DNA of 8,850 nucleotides. It comes from Ruminococcaceae bacterium UBA5891. GTDB lineage: Bacteria > Bacillota > Clostridia > Oscillospirales > Acutalibacteraceae. Positions 1 to 5,093 of this stretch are shown here, in pieces (the first letter of the stretch is position 1; every line of letters starts with the position of its first letter). The translations under genes were made by a program, and so were the position numbers. The stretch covers positions 9,675 through 18,524 of the forward strand of contig DJET01000074.1 in the NCBI GenBank assembly GCA_002431945.1, given 5' to 3'. The notes below the pieces were generated by a model. It was given only the letters and a program-made list of their open reading frames with translations, searched no databases and was not told the DNA's origin.

Positions 1-55
1 AGAAGCACCGACCGAGCCGGCAGGCGAGACCGCCGTAAGGCGTGTGGCAATCCGT
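1..55 (+). repeat. Left arm of a 55-bp inverted repeat (truncated by window edge)
   Basis: This segment is the reverse complement of 659-713 with two mismatches over 55 bases (positions 36 and 5 of this arm). It ends in the sequence GTGGCAATCCGT, the same end seen in the neighbouring repeat modules at 94-105 and, inverted, at 659-670 and 838-849. It starts at the first base of the window, so its true left end is unknown. By comparison with the complete inverted copy at 659-754, it is the right half of a roughly 96-bp module that begins with GTCATTGC. The segment looks like part of a dispersed, non-coding repeat family; no coding role is supported. Confidence 0.85.
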
Positions 56-69
56 CCTCTCACCCCCTC

Positions 70-105
70 GTCATTGCGAGGGGCTTTAGCCCCGTGGCAA
101 TCCGT
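70..105 (+). repeat. Short structured repeat module (GTCATTGC...GCAATCCGT)
   Basis: This 36-bp unit starts with GTCATTGCGAG and ends with GTGGCAATCCGT, so its ends are partly inverted (CATTGC / GCAAT). Between the ends is a compact hairpin at 80-93, GGGGCT-TT-AGCCCC. It has the same ends as the longer module at 659-754 but a much shorter interior. Elements with CATTGCGAG / GCAATCC ends are known as dispersed non-coding repeats in many bacterial genomes; that is family knowledge from memory, and the subfamily here is not assigned. Confidence 0.7.
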
Positions 106-157
106 TTCCCTTTTAAGGGTATTACGGATTCTTTCACGCTCCGCGTTCAGAATGACA
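94..157 (+). repeat. Left copy of a second inverted repeat
   Basis: This stretch matches the reverse complement of 784-849 in the same internal order: GTGGCAATCCGT, a short CT-rich then T/A-rich linker, ATTACGGATTCTTTC, a GC-rich core, and CAGAATGACA. Identity is about 85% by eye, with small indels in the linker. The right half (ATTACGGATTCTTTC to CAGAATGAC) is a separate module type, with GTCATTC / GAATCC ends, from the CATTGC type. The two module types sit in the same relative order on both sides of the XRE gene. Confidence 0.75.
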
Positions 158-166
158 CACCGTTTA

Positions 167-200
167 GTCATTGCGAGCAACATTAGGTGCACGGTAATCC
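167..200 (+). repeat. Degenerate copy of the CATTGCGAG module
   Basis: GTCATTGCGAG at 167-177 is followed about 14 bases later by GGTAATCCGCTCC, a one-base variant of the GGCAATCCG end. The interior is short and has no clear hairpin, so this looks like a decayed or truncated repeat copy. It lies between the repeat cluster and the XRE gene's terminator. The rest of 1-303 holds only repeat modules and the terminator; no gene is seen. Confidence 0.45.
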
Positions 201-221
201 GCTCCCCTTGTCATTTAAGAT

Positions 222-269
222 AAAAAAGCTTTAATACCCGTAAAATACTGCGGGTATTAAAGCTTTTTT
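222..269 (-). terminator. Strong hairpin terminator of the XRE gene, probably bidirectional
   Basis: The arms 222-240 and 251-269 are perfectly complementary over 19 bp, around a 10-base loop. On the minus strand the hairpin follows the XRE stop codon by about 34 bases, and the arm ends in a run of six T. On the plus strand the other arm also ends in six T and is followed by T-rich sequence, so it can stop transcription from either side and insulates the XRE gene from the repeats on the left. Confidence 0.85.
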
Positions 270-303
270 GTTTTAGTTTCTGTTTTTGCTTTAATTAAAA
301 TAT

Positions 304-546
304 TTACTTGATTTCCTGTTCAAGCCCTCTGAACAAATCATCGTCAAAAAAATCGGATATTGATATATCAAGCCCGTCACAAAGCTTTTTAAGCGTGATT
401 ACCGATAGATCCTTACGGTTTTCATCCATAAGGCTGTAAACCGTTGACGGAGTTACTCCCGAAAGGGTTGCAAGCTCGTTATACCTAATATTTCTCTTTT
501 TACATATATCCTGCAAGTGTTTTACAATAGCCTCTTTTATAAGCAT
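304..546 (-). CDS. Small XRE-family helix-turn-helix transcriptional regulator
   Basis: This predicts an 80-residue protein that is almost entirely one XRE/Cro-C1-type HTH domain. Residues 5-18 form helix 1; NELATLSGV (23-31) and PSTVYSLMDE (33-42) form the helix-turn-helix; TLKKLCDGLDIS (51-62) with ISDFF (63-67) forms the end of the fold. There is no second domain for ligand binding or dimerisation. The frame is open to an ATG at 618, but I chose the ATG at 544-546. It is preceded by GGGTGAG at good spacing, it starts right before the domain, and the extra 24 codons cover a cluster of palindromes more likely to be an operator. Base composition is visibly more AT-rich than the neighbouring genes. 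The gene stands alone with its own terminator, between inverted repeat clusters. Targets cannot be read from the sequence; autoregulation is plausible. Confidence 0.85.
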   Translation of the reverse strand: MLIKEAIVKHLQDICKKRNIRYNELATLSGVTPSTVYSLMDENRKDLSVITLKKLCDGLDISISDFFDDDLFRGLEQEIK

Positions 547-556
547 AATCTCACCC

Positions 557-603
557 ACGAATATATTATTAAAATATTCGTTCCGGCGTATACGCACTTG
601 CGT
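557..603 (-). promoter_or_regulatory. Cluster of palindromes upstream of the XRE gene, candidate operator
   Basis: Three symmetric elements lie directly upstream of the XRE start codon: ACGAATAT-N9-ATATTCGT (557-581, perfect 8-bp arms), GCGTATACGC (586-595, perfect 10-bp palindrome) and ACGCA-CT-TGCGT (592-603). Small XRE regulators commonly bind such symmetric sites over their own promoters, so this is a reasonable autoregulatory operator. A TTGAAA lies at 613-618 (minus strand), but the nearest -10-like sequence is 19-20 bases away, so no promoter is called. Confidence 0.45.
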
Positions 604-658
604 AAATTTAATTTTCAAGGCTTAATATACTCATATTATGCGGTAAATGTGGGAGAAA

Positions 659-754
659 ACGGATTGCCACACGCCTTGCGGCGGTCTCGCCTGCCGGCTC
701 GGTCGGTGTTTCTGCTTTGCAGAGGTGTCCACCGGACACCCGCACCGCAATGAC
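659..754 (-). repeat. Full-length structured repeat module; right arm of the 55-bp inverted repeat
   Basis: Read on the minus strand, this 96-bp unit runs from GTCATTGCGG to GTGGCAATCCGT. Positions 659-713 are the inverted copy of 1-55. The rest contains two perfect small hairpins next to each other: TCTGC-TTT-GCAGA (711-723) and GGTGTCC-ACC-GGACACC (724-740). The whole unit can therefore fold into a multi-stem structure, which suggests selection for structure or a palindromic replicative element rather than coding. Short open frames crossing it have no ribosome binding site or recognisable product. Confidence 0.75.
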
Positions 755-783
755 AAAACGGCGGTTTGCAAAGCTTCATTCTT

Positions 784-860
784 TGTCATTCTGAGCGCAT
801 AGCGCGAAAGAATCCGTAATTCCCCTTTAAAAGAGAAACGGATCGCCACACGCCTTGCGG
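784..860 (-). repeat. Right copy of the second inverted repeat plus a partial third module
   Basis: Positions 784-849 are the inverted counterpart of 94-157. They comprise TGTCATTCTGAGCGC, a GC-rich core, AAAGAATCCGTAAT, a C/A-rich linker and ACGGATCGCCAC. Positions 838-860 also repeat 659-681 directly, with a single T/C difference, so another CATTGC-type module begins here. It is not followed by the expected GCAATGAC end, so it appears truncated, around 50 bases short of the stop codon of the putative anti-sigma gene at 911. The interval 619-910 otherwise holds no gene. Confidence 0.7.
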
Positions 861-910
861 TGCCCGCACTGACCGAACAGCGCGTTCCTCAAAGCAACAA
901 AAACCCGATA

Positions 911-1660
911 TTAGCCAATATAATCGGTTTCGGTAATGCAATAAAGCGCCTTGGTGCCGTCTTGCTTTACGGCTATAAGCTTGTCGGCACTGCCGCCGAC
1001 CGTCCATATTTCATCGTCGGGGCTGATATTATTTTCTCTCACCGACACGTTGATTATATACGGCTTTGCTTTCCCGAGGCACTTTTCCGCTTTCTCGCCG
1101 TTAATTTCAGTACCGTAAAAATAGTAATCCTTACCGTTAACGCAAAGCTCGCCGTTTCTGATCAGTACAACCGTCCCGCCGTTGCCGAGCTTTACAAGAA
1201 GTACGTTTTCACTTTCCTTTACACTGTAAATTTCAGCCGATATATTGCCGTCCTTTTTTTTATACGTTCCCTCAAAATCGCGCGCGTCGCCTATAGACTT
1301 ATCGGCAGTAAAGGTCTCGTCTATTGCATAATCGGAGAAATCCTGTATATACACCTTGCCGTCAACAATTACCACTCCGCACATATCGTCCGCATAAGCA
1401 AATTTTTTCCCGTCCGTACCCGATGAACTATCGGTATTTTGGGTAGTGCTTTCCCGACTTTCGGGCAAACTGCTTTTCGGAACGGAAGCAGTATCCTTTG
1501 CGCCCGCACCGTATATGGCAGCTCCGGCAATAACCGCCGCGCACAGGCAGCAGGCAGGAACCGCCGTTCTTATAAATATTTTCTTTTTCCGTTTTTTAAC
1601 CGTTTCATATTCGCTTATGCGGCTTAATACGTTTTGTGCCATTTCATTATAATTCTTCAT
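911..1660 (-). CDS. Single-pass membrane protein, probable anti-sigma factor
   Basis: This predicts a 249-residue protein. Residues 1-27 are a charged cytoplasmic segment (MKNYNEMAQNVLSRISEYET, then KKRKKK). Residues 28-51 are one hydrophobic helix, 58-84 a Ser/Thr-rich linker, and 90-249 an external domain rich in beta-type stretches. An N-in orientation follows from the basic cluster before the helix. It overlaps the end of the sigma factor gene by 14 nt. The ATG at 1658-1660 has a strong GGAGGG eight bases upstream inside the sigma gene, which decides this start over an upstream ATG at 1717. Position and topology argue for a membrane partner that holds the sigma factor and senses something outside. 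The zinc-type HxxxCxxC anti-sigma motif is absent, and I do not recognise the external domain. The role is inferred from context and from similar short cytoplasmic heads seen next to ECF sigma genes in Ruminococcaceae. Confidence 0.7.
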   Translation of the reverse strand: MKNYNEMAQNVLSRISEYETVKKRKKKIFIRTAVPACCLCAAVIAGAAIYGAGAKDTASVPKSSLPESRESTTQNTDSSSGTDGKKFAYADDMCGVVIVDGKVYIQDFSDYAIDETFTADKSIGDARDFEGTYKKKDGNISAEIYSVKESENVLLVKLGNGGTVVLIRNGELCVNGKDYYFYGTEINGEKAEKCLGKAKPYIINVSVRENNISPDDEIWTVGGSADKLIAVKQDGTKALYCITETDYIG

Positions 1661-2207
1661 AAATAAGACCCTCCGTTTCAAGTGTGAATTTAAGTGATTT
1701 TCGGGCGCGGTATACAAGAGTTTCTATGCTGTGAACACTCTTTTTCATAACGCAGGCAGTCTCCTTGGCGGACAGATCCTCAAAATACATAAGCCATAGT
1801 ACTTGGCGGTATTCGGGTTTTAGGCTGTTTAAAGCCTTATGAACGGTAATTTTCCGTTCCTCGCGAATATAAGAGTCTTCAAGGCTTTCCTCGTCTGCGG
1901 CAATACTTGAATATTCCTCCACAGACAGCTCGTTTGCACGGCGCCATCGCCTTAGGCTGTCAATCGCAATATTCCTCCCTATCGTATAAAGCCACGTTTT
2001 AAATGAACCTGTGCCCTTATCCCGCGGCTTTTTTGTTCCGAGCAGTACAAACGTATCCTCCGCCAGCTCCTCAGCCGTATGAATATTACCTACAATACTG
2101 TTAATGTAAAAAATCAGCCCATCCTTGTATTCTTTTATTATTTCCACCAATCCATTTTCATCCCCGCCGTCACGGAAACGGCGGTAATTAAAGGTGCCAC
2201 TGTCCAT
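1647..2207 (-). CDS. ECF-type RNA polymerase sigma factor (sigma-70 family)
   Basis: This predicts a 186-residue protein with the two-domain build of an ECF sigma factor. Sigma region 2 spans about 22-90: YKDGLIFYINSIVGN, then AEELAEDTFVLL for core binding, then KTWLYTIGRNIAIDSLRR for -10 recognition. A short acidic linker covers about 92-118. Region 4 spans about 121-176, with LNSLKPEYRQVLWLMYFEDLS, then KETACVMKKSVHSIETLVYRARKSL as the -35-binding HTH. There is no region 1.1 or 3. The start ATG (2205-2207) follows AAGGGGG at six bases. It is the first gene of an operon with the overlapping membrane protein gene downstream, the usual order for a sigma factor and its regulator. A terminator separates it from asnB, so it should have its own promoter within about 50 bases, but none is clear. 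The regulon is unknown. Confidence 0.92.
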   Translation of the reverse strand: MDSGTFNYRRFRDGGDENGLVEIIKEYKDGLIFYINSIVGNIHTAEELAEDTFVLLGTKKPRDKGTGSFKTWLYTIGRNIAIDSLRRWRRANELSVEEYSSIAADEESLEDSYIREERKITVHKALNSLKPEYRQVLWLMYFEDLSAKETACVMKKSVHSIETLVYRARKSLKFTLETEGLIYEEL

Positions 2208-2220
2208 AATCCGCCCCCTT

Positions 2221-2234
2221 TGAAAAGCTTTTCA
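2221..2234. promoter_or_regulatory. Perfect 14-bp palindrome upstream of the sigma factor gene
   Basis: TGAAAAGCTTTTCA is a perfect palindrome 14 bases upstream of the sigma start codon, just before its ribosome binding site. It could be an operator or a small mRNA hairpin affecting translation initiation. The short gap to the asnB terminator makes it one of the few places where regulation of this operon could act. Function is inference only. Confidence 0.3.
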
Positions 2235-2256
2235 CCTGTTACACGAAAAAGCCGAT

Positions 2257-2294
2257 AAAAAACTCACAGGGAGCGGAAATTTTCCGCTCCCTGT
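2257..2294 (-). terminator. Intrinsic terminator of asnB
   Basis: The arms 2266-2278 and 2282-2294 are perfectly complementary (ACAGGGAGCGGAA / TTCCGCTCCCTGT) around a three-base loop. On the minus strand the hairpin starts a few bases after the asnB stop codon and is followed by GAGTTTTTTAT. This is a textbook intrinsic terminator and separates asnB from the sigma operon. Confidence 0.9.
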
Positions 2295-2297
2295 TTA

Positions 2298-4136
2298 TTA
2301 AACCTCTGCAAAATATTGCTTATACCAAATTATAAACGTGTAAACCGTCCATATTTTGCGGCTGTTATCCGCCTTGCCCGCACGGTGGCTGTCAAGCAGT
2401 GCAACCAATTTTTCGGTGTTAAAGAATTTATCCGCAATTTCCCCCGTAAATTCTTCCTTTACCGTGTTATAATATTTATCCTCTTTAAGCCATACCCTTA
2501 TCGGTACGGGGAAGCCCAATTTATCCTTTTCCGCAGTTAGCTTAGGCAATGTTTTCTCGGCGGCCTTTCTAAGCGCTAACTTTGTGGTTTTGGTGCTTAC
2601 CCTGCAATTAAGCGGTATGGTCTCTGCCAATTCCATAACCTTTTTATCAAGAAACGGCACGCGCAGCTCAAGCGAATTTGCCATACTTGTTTTATCCGCC
2701 TTTAAAAGTATATCGCCCATAAGCCACATATTTATATCAAGGTACTGCATTTTGGTAATATCGTCTTTACCCTTAACCTCGTTATAAAATTTACTGCAAA
2801 GCACCTGCGGCGATACGGCTTTTTTCGCGGTATCGCTTTTTAAAAGAGCGTTCCGCTCCTTAGTGCTGAAAATTGAGGCGTTGCCTATAAACCGCTCCTC
2901 AATCGTCTTACCGCGGCGCACAAGGTAGTTTATACCGTGTTTTTGCGGCAAATGCCCGCAGATTTTCGAAATAACGCGGCGAATACCGAACGGCAGCTTA
3001 TCGTAAGCGGTAAGGGTTATCGGCTCTTGGTAAATGCGGTAGCCGCCGAAAAGCTCGTCCGCGCCCTCGCCCGACATTACAACCTTTACATATTTGCTTG
3101 CAAGCTGACTTACAAAATAAAGCGCTATTGCGGCTGGGTCGGCAAGCGGCTCGTCCATATGGTACTGAATTTTCGGGAAGGTGCCCCAGTATTCTTCGGG
3201 AGTTATAATTTTGGAAATATTCTCAACGCCTATTGTATCGGCAAATTTCTTTGCAAAGTGTATTTCGTTATACCTGTCGCCGTCGGGACTTTCAAAGCCC
3301 ACGGTAAAGGTTTTGTCAACGTTAGCCGCCTCGGCGATATAGCTTGAGTCGATACCGCTTGAAAGGAAAGAGCCTACCTCAACGTCGGCTATCTTATGCG
3401 CCGCAACCGATTCGCGAACCGCTTTATCGGTAAGGTCGGCAAAATATTCAAGCACGCCGTCCTGCGCGTTGAAATCGGGTTTAAAATAGCGCGTTTTCTT
3501 CATTTCGCCGTTTTTAAAGGTGAAATAATGCGCGGGCGGCAGCTTGTAAACGCCCTTGAAAAACGTTTCTTCGGTAGGAGAATACTGGAACGAAAGGTAA
3601 TGCGCCAGCGCTTCCTCGTTTAATTCCTTTTTAAAATCGGGGTGCTCTAAAAATGACTTTATTTCCGAGCCGAAAATAAAGCTTTCACCCATAAAGGTAT
3701 AGTAAAACGGCTTTATGCCGAACATATCGCGCGCGGCAAAAAGCGAGCGGTCGCGGCGGTCGAAAATAACGAACGCAAACATTCCGCGAAGGCGCGGCAC
3801 CATGCTTTCGCCCCATTCCTCAAAGCCGTGAAGCAGTACCTCGCTGTCTGAATTATTCGCAAAGGTATGCCCCTTTTCAAGCAGCTCCGCGCGAAGCTCC
3901 TTAAAATTATATATCTCGCCGTTAAAAACAAGCACCAACGACTTGTCCTCGTTAAACATAGGCTGGCCGCCCTCGGCAAGGTCGATAATGCTGAGCCGCC
4001 TGAATCCGAGCGCAATATCCGTATCGACAAACTGACCGGACGCGTCGGGCCCCCTGTGAACAATCCTGTCCATCATACGGCCGAGCACCGTGCCGTCGTC
4101 CTTTATAAAATTGGTAAATCCCGTAAAGCCACACAT
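2298..4136 (-). CDS. asnB: Asparagine synthetase, glutamine-hydrolysing
   Basis: This makes asparagine from aspartate, ATP and glutamine (EC 6.3.5.4) in the cytoplasm. The 612-residue length is normal for the family. The N-terminal class II glutaminase domain (about 2-200) starts at Met-Cys-Gly, with Cys2 as the nucleophile after Met removal. It carries HRGPD (27-31), RRLSI (46-50), NGEIYN (72-77) and DSE (97-99). The synthetase domain (about 220-610) has the PP-loop SSGIDSS (259-265), GEGADELFGGY (356-366) and DKTSMANSLELRVPFLD (481-497). The start is fixed by the required Cys2. The AAGGAG before it is about 12 bases away, longer than usual. The gene has its own promoter inside the end of the upstream membrane protein gene and its own terminator, so it is probably monocistronic. 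Paralogues act on other amidations, but all motifs fit AsnB. No frameshift or missing key residue is seen. Confidence 0.95.
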   Translation of the reverse strand: MCGFTGFTNFIKDDGTVLGRMMDRIVHRGPDASGQFVDTDIALGFRRLSIIDLAEGGQPMFNEDKSLVLVFNGEIYNFKELRAELLEKGHTFANNSDSEVLLHGFEEWGESMVPRLRGMFAFVIFDRRDRSLFAARDMFGIKPFYYTFMGESFIFGSEIKSFLEHPDFKKELNEEALAHYLSFQYSPTEETFFKGVYKLPPAHYFTFKNGEMKKTRYFKPDFNAQDGVLEYFADLTDKAVRESVAAHKIADVEVGSFLSSGIDSSYIAEAANVDKTFTVGFESPDGDRYNEIHFAKKFADTIGVENISKIITPEEYWGTFPKIQYHMDEPLADPAAIALYFVSQLASKYVKVVMSGEGADELFGGYRIYQEPITLTAYDKLPFGIRRVISKICGHLPQKHGINYLVRRGKTIEERFIGNASIFSTKERNALLKSDTAKKAVSPQVLCSKFYNEVKGKDDITKMQYLDINMWLMGDILLKADKTSMANSLELRVPFLDKKVMELAETIPLNCRVSTKTTKLALRKAAEKTLPKLTAEKDKLGFPVPIRVWLKEDKYYNTVKEEFTGEIADKFFNTEKLVALLDSHRAGKADNSRKIWTVYTFIIWYKQYFAEV

Positions 4137-4171
4137 AAGAAAAAAACCGCTCCTTATTGCATATTAAATTT

Positions 4172-4200
4172 ATTATACACTATTATTTCAGATTTGTCTT
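4172..4200 (-). promoter_or_regulatory. Predicted sigma-A promoter of asnB
   Basis: On the minus strand a perfect TATAAT lies at 4172-4177. AAGACA lies at 4195-4200 with a 17-base spacer and matches four of six -35 positions. The -35 box lies inside the last codons of the upstream Gx transporter gene. Transcription would begin about 30 bases before the asnB ATG, leaving room for the AAGGAG ribosome binding site. Confidence 0.6.
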
Positions 4201-4671
4201 TATTTTTTTGAAAATAATTAAAGATAACGCCCCGACCGTACCGCCGCAGACAATAGCGGCGGCAAGCAAAAACGGCAGATAATACCACACGCCGCGCCCC
4301 AAAACACAGCCTGCAACAAAAACCTGAGTTAGGTTATGCGCCGCCGCGCCCGCAATACTGAAGCCTACGGCGGTAACCGATTTAAGGCGAGATATCATAA
4401 ACGCGGCAAATAAGGAGACCGTACCCGCCGTAAACGAAAAAAGAAGCGCAAACGGCGAAGAAAAAAGCAAAGCCGATAAAAATATTCTTGCCGTGTTAAC
4501 AAAAAACGCTCCCTTAACGTCGCCGTTTAAAAGCAAAATAAGGCATACCGCATTTGCAAGACCGAGCTTTATACCCGGCGCGATAAAGCTAAGGGAAAAC
4601 AGGCTTTCTATATACCCGAAAATAACTGCAAGCGCCGTGAAAATTCCGTAAAGCGTAACCTTTTTTGCCAT
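4183..4671 (-). CDS. Gx transporter family integral membrane protein
   Basis: This predicts a 162-residue, highly hydrophobic protein with about five or six membrane helices. It belongs to the family first labelled heptaprenyl diphosphate synthase component I and now called Gx transporter. The marks are GYIESLFSLSFIAPGIKLGLAN (about 19-40), ARIFLSALLF (61-70) and GAAAHNLTQVFVAG (108-121). The C-terminus is basic (KKIKTNLK), as expected for a cytoplasmic end. The fold resembles the substrate-binding subunits of ECF-type transporters; the substrate is not known, and a prenyl synthase activity is not supported. It starts on the last base of the upstream NusG-II stop codon (TAATG), which implies translational coupling, so the two proteins probably act together. 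ApbE is encoded divergently next door, suggesting a link to flavin or quinone-dependent electron transfer at the membrane. Confidence 0.85.
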   Translation of the reverse strand: MAKKVTLYGIFTALAVIFGYIESLFSLSFIAPGIKLGLANAVCLILLLNGDVKGAFFVNTARIFLSALLFSSPFALLFSFTAGTVSLFAAFMISRLKSVTAVGFSIAGAAAHNLTQVFVAGCVLGRGVWYYLPFLLAAAIVCGGTVGALSLIIFKKIKTNLK

Positions 4672-4997
4672 TACCTTATCTCCGCCGTAACTCTGCCGGG
4701 CAGGCAGATTATACTTTCGCCCTTTTTTCTTATTTCGCCCGTTTTAACGCAGATTTGATTTTTACAGTCCGCTTTTTCCATTTTTACCGCCCCGTTTTTA
4801 ATAACCACCGTGTTGCCGTTAAGCCTTACGGTCTTGTTGTAATAAAGCGAGCCCTCGTATACGGTATCGCCGTTTTTTGTTATTACAACGGTCTCTCCCC
4901 CGCCGCCCGATAAAAAAACCGCTCCGAACGATACCGCAGATAAAAGCGCAACGGCAAAAATAATAATAAAATCGCCTTTTTTCAGTAATTTTGACAT
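4671..4997 (-). CDS. NusG domain II-containing membrane-anchored protein
   Basis: This predicts a 108-residue protein with one N-terminal membrane helix (about 9-29) and an external domain resembling domain II of NusG (about 36-108). The family signature is present: a beta-rich region with GDTVYEGSLYYNKTVRLNGN (43-62), then DCKNQICVKTGEI (77-89) and ESIICLPGRV (94-103), giving Cys78, Cys83 and Cys98. It is not a transcription factor despite the name, since the N-terminal NusG domain is absent. I chose the ATG at 4995-4997. It has AGAGAGG about eight bases upstream and gives a clean membrane anchor, while the longer open frame up to 5078 lacks these and would cross the divergent promoter region. 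It is coupled to the Gx transporter gene by TAATG. Such pairs often occur next to apbE, Rnf or flavin-based electron-transfer genes. The molecular role of the family is not established. Confidence 0.85.
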   Translation of the reverse strand: MSKLLKKGDFIIIFAVALLSAVSFGAVFLSGGGGETVVITKNGDTVYEGSLYYNKTVRLNGNTVVIKNGAVKMEKADCKNQICVKTGEIRKKGESIICLPGRVTAEIR

Positions 4998-5057
4998 TTT
5001 TGCCGCCTCTCTAAAGTAAATTTTTTGAAAATTTCCGTATTTTGATTTTAACACATC

Positions 5058-5086
5058 TTTACAAAAAAAGAAAGACATTGTATAAT
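5058..5086 (+). promoter_or_regulatory. Predicted strong sigma-A promoter of apbE-secA
   Basis: TTTACA (5058-5063, five of six -35 matches) and TATAAT (5081-5086, perfect) are separated by the ideal 17 bases. A start six to eight bases after the -10 box falls at about 5092-5094, which is where the apbE ATG begins. The spacer is A-rich. The intergenic region 4998-5093 must also hold the divergent promoter of the NusG-II gene; TAAAAT on the minus strand at 5045-5050 is a weak -10 candidate without a good -35. Confidence 0.75.
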
Positions 5087-5093
5087 AAAGGCT

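Noticed and set aside
547..618. N-terminal extension of the XRE protein to the ATG at 618
   Set aside because: No ribosome binding site precedes that ATG, the added residues are outside the HTH fold, and the region is dense in palindromes. The ATG at 546 has GGGTGAG upstream.
517..753. Plus-strand open frame running into the repeat cluster
   Set aside because: It crosses the XRE start region and a non-coding repeat, and its end is repeat-derived sequence. No ribosome binding site or family match is seen.
1..860. CRISPR array or tRNA cluster in the repeat-rich left part
   Set aside because: The repeats are inverted and unevenly spaced with non-unique interiors, unlike CRISPR. The hairpins do not form a cloverleaf with a T-loop or acceptor stem.
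860..1426. Long plus-strand open frame of 188 codons
   Set aside because: It is the antisense shadow of the putative anti-sigma gene, has no ribosome binding site, starts inside a repeat module, and shows no recognisable domain.
2215..2243. Autoregulatory ECF-type promoter with TGTAAC as -35 upstream of the sigma gene
   Set aside because: At 16-17 bases downstream the sequence is AAGGGG, the ribosome binding site, not a CGTC-like -10, and the start would fall on the ATG.
5045..5073. Minus-strand promoter for the NusG-II gene (TAAAAT at 5045-5050)
   Set aside because: The -35 at the right distance is TTTCTT, a poor match, so it is mentioned only as a weak candidate and not called.
4998..5078. 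N-terminal extension of the NusG-II protein to the ATG at 5078
   Set aside because: It would overlap the apbE promoter and push the membrane anchor inward. The ATG at 4997 has AGAGAGG at good spacing and the expected short cytoplasmic head.
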